Source: Pseudomonadota bacterium (GTDB lineage Bacteria; Pseudomonadota; Gammaproteobacteria; Acidithiobacillales; Acidithiobacillaceae). From it: 8,541 bases of DNA. Position 1 is the first letter of the stretch. Every line of letters begins with the position of its first letter. The position numbers and the translations under genes were made by a program. This document shows positions 6,092 through 8,541 of this stretch, in pieces. The stretch is from assembly GCA_021818125.1 (NCBI GenBank), contig JAKAFG010000079.1, positions 1-8,541 on the forward strand, given 5' to 3'. The notes beneath the pieces were generated by a model. It was given only the letters and a program-made list of their open reading frames with translations. It did not search any database and had not been told where the DNA came from.

Positions 6092-7017
6092 TCAGGCCCC
6101 CAGCGGGGTTGGTGCCGAATTTTTAGTCATGCGCAGATAATCGAAAACGATACGATTCCGGAAGCAGAGGATGCGCATCATTTCAGCGATCGACTGGGCA
6201 GGCTTCTGGAATGATTTGAGAATGCCAACCGCGAAGCGGCGCAAGTGCGTTAGATTTTCCGGGCCAAATCCGGTACGGGCACGGCCACGATCCTCATCGT
6301 AGTTCCAGTCGATGATGTAATGCACGCTCTCAATGGCCCAGTGTCCGCGATTAACCTCCAGTACGCGTTGCGGCGACACCTCTTGCGGAGTGCGACTGGT
6401 GATCCCCAGTGCAACTTCCAGTGAGCACTTGCCGGTTTTCTTGTCGACACATTCGCGTTCTATTTGGAAAGCCTGGCCGACGTGGGGAAAACCGAGGTAG
6501 GCATTGACCGCTGTGCTGCACCAGATCCGGCGAGTTTCGATACGACCACGGTCTGCGGGGGTGATCTCAACGAAGTCGGGAGTGCCACAATTTTCGAATT
6601 GCACCGCGATATCGTGCTCAAGGGTCGGTTGGTTGCCCTTCACGGTGAAATGGTAATGCGCCTGATGTTCCACCAGATAGGTGGCCAGAGCCCGTTGCGT
6701 CAGCAGGGCATCAGCGGTCACATCCCTGCCGGTGATATCGCAGCTTTCCAGCACGGGGATCACCATCCCGATTTCGTTGGTACATTTTACGGCGTCACTG
6801 TTGGCTACGGGTAAGGCGCCGACTTTTTTTGGGCATAGCAGGCTTTCAATTCATGGCCCACGACGCTCAGAATGTGGGTTTGGCAACCGGTTTCGTCGAG
6901 TGCATTTTTCATGGTCTTGCCATCAATGGCCAATGCGCTGTCTTGTAGTCCGCCGTTCTGCATATCTAGTCTCTTGTAATCAACATGATGCGTCGCTTGC
7001 CAAAGCCATAATCCACG
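6092..7017 (-). pseudogene. ISAs1-family transposase, N-truncated and frame-split
   Basis: This is a DDE transposase in two overlapping frames. The first frame (7017-6823, 65 codons to the shift point) is open from a stop at 7018-7020. It contains ALAIDGKTMKNALDETG, with the first catalytic Asp in IDGK (codon 6924-6922), and ends CYAQKK. The product then continues in the -1 frame as VGALPVANSDAVKCTNEIG followed by a 224-aa stretch beginning at ATG 6766. That stretch holds the second Asp in VTADALLTQR, the VKGNQPTL signature, the catalytic Glu in NRGHWAIES (residue 146 of that stretch) and a DEDR element. The C-terminal LRRFAVGILKSFQKP and FDYLRMTKNS look complete. About 90-110 N-terminal residues expected for the family are missing, so the copy is almost certainly inactive even if the frameshift is programmed. 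It points towards the sulfur operon and ends about 85 bp upstream of its first gene. Confidence 0.87.
6823..6829 (-). other. Slippery heptamer A-AAA-AAG at the transposase frame split
   Basis: In the upstream transposase frame the codons read CAA AAA AAG, giving A_AAA_AAG exactly in register. A -1 slip continues GTC GGC GCC, which is the frame that carries the rest of the transposase. The unslipped frame stops at a TAG (6807-6805) five codons later. The motif can be a true -1 frameshift site or one lost A from an original A8 run, which would also give Gln-Lys-Lys-Val. Confidence 0.4.
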
Positions 7018-7024
7018 TCAATCA
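7013..7024 (+). repeat. 12-bp direct repeat, right copy
   Basis: This exact copy of CCACGTCAATCA at 6049-6060 includes the point where the open transposase frame begins (stop codon at 7018-7020). Homology to the transposase is lost around here. Confidence 0.4.
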
Positions 7025-7054
7025 ATGTCACACATCAGGAACTTAGCTTTCGCC

Positions 7055-7072
7055 GTGACACAAATTTGTCAC
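7055..7072. repeat. Inverted repeat GTGACA-N6-TGTCAC
   Basis: Perfect 6-bp arms flank CAAATT. The repeat lies immediately inside the presumed right end of the IS remnant and may be a subterminal transposase-binding site or an operator-like dyad. Confidence 0.4.
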
Positions 7073-7089
7073 ACCCTGGCAGGGTGTGA
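7069..7089. repeat. Head-to-head IS-end-like inverted repeat
   Basis: A perfect 9-bp inverted repeat, TCACACCCT-GGC-AGGGTGTGA. Read outward from the centre, CAGGGTGTGA occurs on the minus strand from 7078 and on the plus strand from 7080, separated by one base. The minus copy continues CAAATTTG and the plus copy AAAAGCC, so the flanks differ. This is what two abutting insertion-sequence termini would look like. A hairpin or terminator role is the alternative, but only five A's and no T run follow on the plus strand. On the minus strand the mirrored TTTTTCACACCCTG precedes the stem. Confidence 0.6.
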
Positions 7090-7144
7090 AAAAGCCATCG
7101 TGGCGCACTGACGCCGATCTATTGCGGCCAAGTCATGAGGCCAG

Positions 7145-7852
7145 ATGCGGCTTGCCGAGATGGTGGAGATCGCCCACTTCGCCGAGGCCGGGCCGGTGGC
7201 GCCCGAAGCGGCCGTGGACATCGCCTTCGTGGAGGGGAGTATCTCCACGCCCGAGGACGAGGAGCGCATCCAGCAAATCCGCAAAAACAGCCGGTGGCTC
7301 ATCACCATCGGCGCCTGTGCCACCGCTGGCGGCCTCCAGGCCTTGCGCAACCTGGCCGACGGTTCCGCCTGGATCGCGGAGATCTACGCCCAGCCCGAAA
7401 CCATCCATAGCATGGCCACCTCCACCCCCATCGCTGCCCATGTCCCGGTGGATCTGGAGTTGTGGGGTTGTCCGGTGAACGGGCGCCAGGTCCTGGGGGC
7501 GGTGCGCGCCTTTCTCTTCGGGGTCGCACCAGCGCTCGAAAAAGACAAGCTATGCCTGGAGTGTAAACGCCATCAGGCGGTCTGCGTCCTGGTGGCCAAA
7601 GGGTTGCCGTGCATGGGGCCCGTGACTCTCGCTGGCTGCGGGGCGATCTGCCCCCGTTTCGGGCGCGATTGCTATGCCTGCTATGGGCCGGCGGAAAACC
7701 CCAACGCTGGGGCCCTGGGGCGACGCCTGGAAGGACTCGGCCTGGTGCCGGAAGCCGTCGCCCGGCGCTTTCTCTTCATCAACAACAGCGCCCCGGCCTT
7801 TGCCGAGGCGGGCCGCCACTGGCAGGAGCGGGCCCATGACCCAAAGCCGTGA
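7145..7852 (+). CDS. [NiFe] hydrogenase small subunit (group 3-like), 5'-truncated
   Basis: This is the FeS-cluster subunit of a cytoplasmic [NiFe] hydrogenase, most like group 3b (bidirectional, NAD(P)-linked). It passes electrons between the NiFe site and partner subunits. Visible features are VDIAFVEGSISTPEDEERI (residues about 24-42), WLITIGACATAGG with Cys58, and a Cys-rich C-terminal half: LCLEC (137, 140), C147, C156, GCGAIC (165, 169) and CYAC (176, 179). The frame is closed by a TGA at 7136-7138, only two codons before the ATG used. Homologues start about 35-50 residues earlier with a SCDGC motif supplying two ligands of the proximal cluster. That part is absent here, and the sequence upstream is IS-end-like, not hydrogenase-like. 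No ribosome binding site is seen at 7145. The gene is therefore probably inactivated. Its end overlaps the large-subunit start by 17 bp. Confidence 0.85.
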   Translation: MRLAEMVEIAHFAEAGPVAPEAAVDIAFVEGSISTPEDEERIQQIRKNSRWLITIGACATAGGLQALRNLADGSAWIAEIYAQPETIHSMATSTPIAAHVPVDLELWGCPVNGRQVLGAVRAFLFGVAPALEKDKLCLECKRHQAVCVLVAKGLPCMGPVTLAGCGAICPRFGRDCYACYGPAENPNAGALGRRLEGLGLVPEAVARRFLFINNSAPAFAEAGRHWQERAHDPKP

Positions 7853-8541
7853 GATCAGCCTCTGCGTGCCAGTCCTGGCGCGGGTGGAGGGGGAAGGCGC
7901 ACTCGACCTGGAAGTGCATGACGGGCGCATCCAAACGCTGCGCCTGCGCATATTCGAGCCGCCGCGGCTCTTTGAGAAGTTCCTGGAAGGCCGGGAATAC
8001 CAGGAGGTTCCGGATATGGTGGCGCGCATCTGCGGCATCTGCCCGGTTGCCTACCAGATGAGCGCCGTGCATGCCATAGAGGGCGTCTTTGCCCTGGCAC
8101 CCGGCCCCTGGGTGCGGGCCATGCGCCGGGTGTTCTACTGCGGCGAGTGGATACAGAGCCACAGCTTGCACATCCATCTGCTGGCAGCGCCAGATTTCCT
8201 GGGCTACAGCAGCGTCTCCGAAATGGCTCGCGCGTATCCCGACGCCGTCCGTCGGGGGCTTGCCCTCCAGGCCTTGGGCAATGAAATCATCCGCGTCTTC
8301 GGTGGGCGCTCGGTGCATCCCGTGGGCGCCCGGGTGGGAGGTTTTCATCGTGCGCCCAGCCGGGCAGAGGTGGCGGTACTCCAGGAGCATCTGCAGGCCG
8401 CTCTACCGGGGGCCGAGGCCCTGTTGGCCTGGACCGCCTCTCTGAACCTGCCCAATGACGCACAGGACTTTGTCAGTGTCGCCCTGCGCCACCCGGATGA
8501 GTACCCCATGAACGAGGGGCGCATTGTCTCCAGCGACGGCC
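7836..8541 (+). CDS. [NiFe] hydrogenase large subunit, N-terminal part (runs off window)
   Basis: This is the catalytic subunit of the same hydrogenase. It is open from the ATG at 7836 to the window edge (235 codons plus one base). AGGAG at 7824-7828, 7 nt upstream, supports this start, which overlaps the end of the small-subunit gene and suggests coupled translation. PVLARVEGEGALDLEV (residues 12-27) is the usual N-terminal signature. MVARICGICPVAYQMSA (61-77) is the L1 motif, with Cys66 and Cys69 expected to bind the nickel-iron centre. CGEWIQSHSLHIHLL and FGGRSVHPVGARVGGFH are further conserved blocks. The C-terminal CxxC pair and the protease-cleavage end lie beyond the window. What is visible is intact and uninterrupted, unlike the small-subunit gene. 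Group 3b enzymes normally also have beta and gamma subunits encoded upstream, and here that place is taken by the ISAs1 remnant. Confidence 0.9.
   Translation, partial: MTQSREISLCVPVLARVEGEGALDLEVHDGRIQTLRLRIFEPPRLFEKFLEGREYQEVPDMVARICGICPVAYQMSAVHAIEGVFALAPGPWVRAMRRVFYCGEWIQSHSLHIHLLAAPDFLGYSSVSEMARAYPDAVRRGLALQALGNEIIRVFGGRSVHPVGARVGGFHRAPSRAEVAVLQEHLQAALPGAEALLAWTASLNLPNDAQDFVSVALRHPDEYPMNEGRIVSSDG

Larger units (their letters stand above)
6061..7078 (-). mobile_element. ISAs1-family insertion sequence remnant
   Basis: This is the stretch carrying the ISAs1-type transposase remnant. The right boundary is placed at the CAGGGTGTGA motif reading leftward from 7078, which resembles an IS terminal repeat. 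No matching terminal repeat is visible on the left, where the limit is set at the 12-bp repeat. At about 1.0 kb it is shorter than typical ISAs1 elements (roughly 1.2-1.5 kb), which agrees with loss of the transposase N-terminal region. The boundaries are uncertain. Confidence 0.5.

Noticed and set aside
6073..7068. ACAAATTT-containing sequences near 6080 and 7065 as terminal inverted repeats of the IS
   Set aside because: The shared core is itself near-palindromic and the flanking bases agree only partly and in direct rather than inverted orientation.
7086..7478. Other-frame open stretches over the hydrogenase genes on both strands
   Set aside because: They are composition-driven shadows. 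The hydrogenase frames contain the family motifs and cysteine patterns.

Overview
The window looks like chromosomal DNA of an acidophilic iron- and sulfur-oxidising Acidithiobacillus. The main reason is the left-edge gene: its 79 residues match the C-terminal half of rusticyanin, with all four blue-copper ligands in place. The other genes fit the same lifestyle: an exported PQQ-like beta-propeller of the tetrathionate hydrolase type, a TauE/SafE permease, an ArsR-rhodanese regulator and a cytoplasmic [NiFe] hydrogenase. I see no CRISPR array, rRNA or tRNA.

Layout. (1) 2-302, plus strand: 3' part of rus, ended by a perfect 10-bp-stem intrinsic terminator. (2) 371-1086, plus: an unrecognised 99-aa protein followed 23 bp later by a DUF3579 protein. 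(3) 1288-2303, plus: a 50-aa lipoprotein whose stop overlaps the start (ATGA) of a 288-aa secreted protein very rich in Pro, Arg, Tyr and Trp. (4) 2304-2805: about 500 bp with no convincing gene, ending in an AT-rich block. (5) 6057 down to 2806, minus: a probable sulfur-responsive operon, in transcription order a sigma70-like promoter with an overlapping inverted repeat, an ArsR-rhodanese fusion, a decayed dsrE-like gene, TauE/SafE, and the tetrathionate-hydrolase-like propeller. (6) 6092-7089: an ISAs1-family transposase remnant (minus), lacking its N-terminal region and split at an A7 run, plus a nearly perfect head-to-head pair of CAGGGTGTGA sequences that look like abutting IS ends. (7) 7145-8541, plus: a [NiFe] hydrogenase small subunit that has lost its N-terminus, and an overlapping large-subunit gene that runs off the window.

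Working together. The minus-strand cluster plausibly senses reduced or reactive sulfur (ArsR plus rhodanese), moves sulfur oxyanions or sulfite (TauE/SafE) and processes tetrathionate outside the cytoplasm (TetH-like). The IS remnant lies between this cluster and the damaged hydrogenase locus. It is the likely reason that the hydrogenase lacks its N-terminal FeS ligands and any upstream diaphorase-type subunits here. The region therefore reads as a patchwork of a conserved iron-oxidation operon end, a sulfur operon in partial decay, and a transposon-scarred hydrogenase locus.
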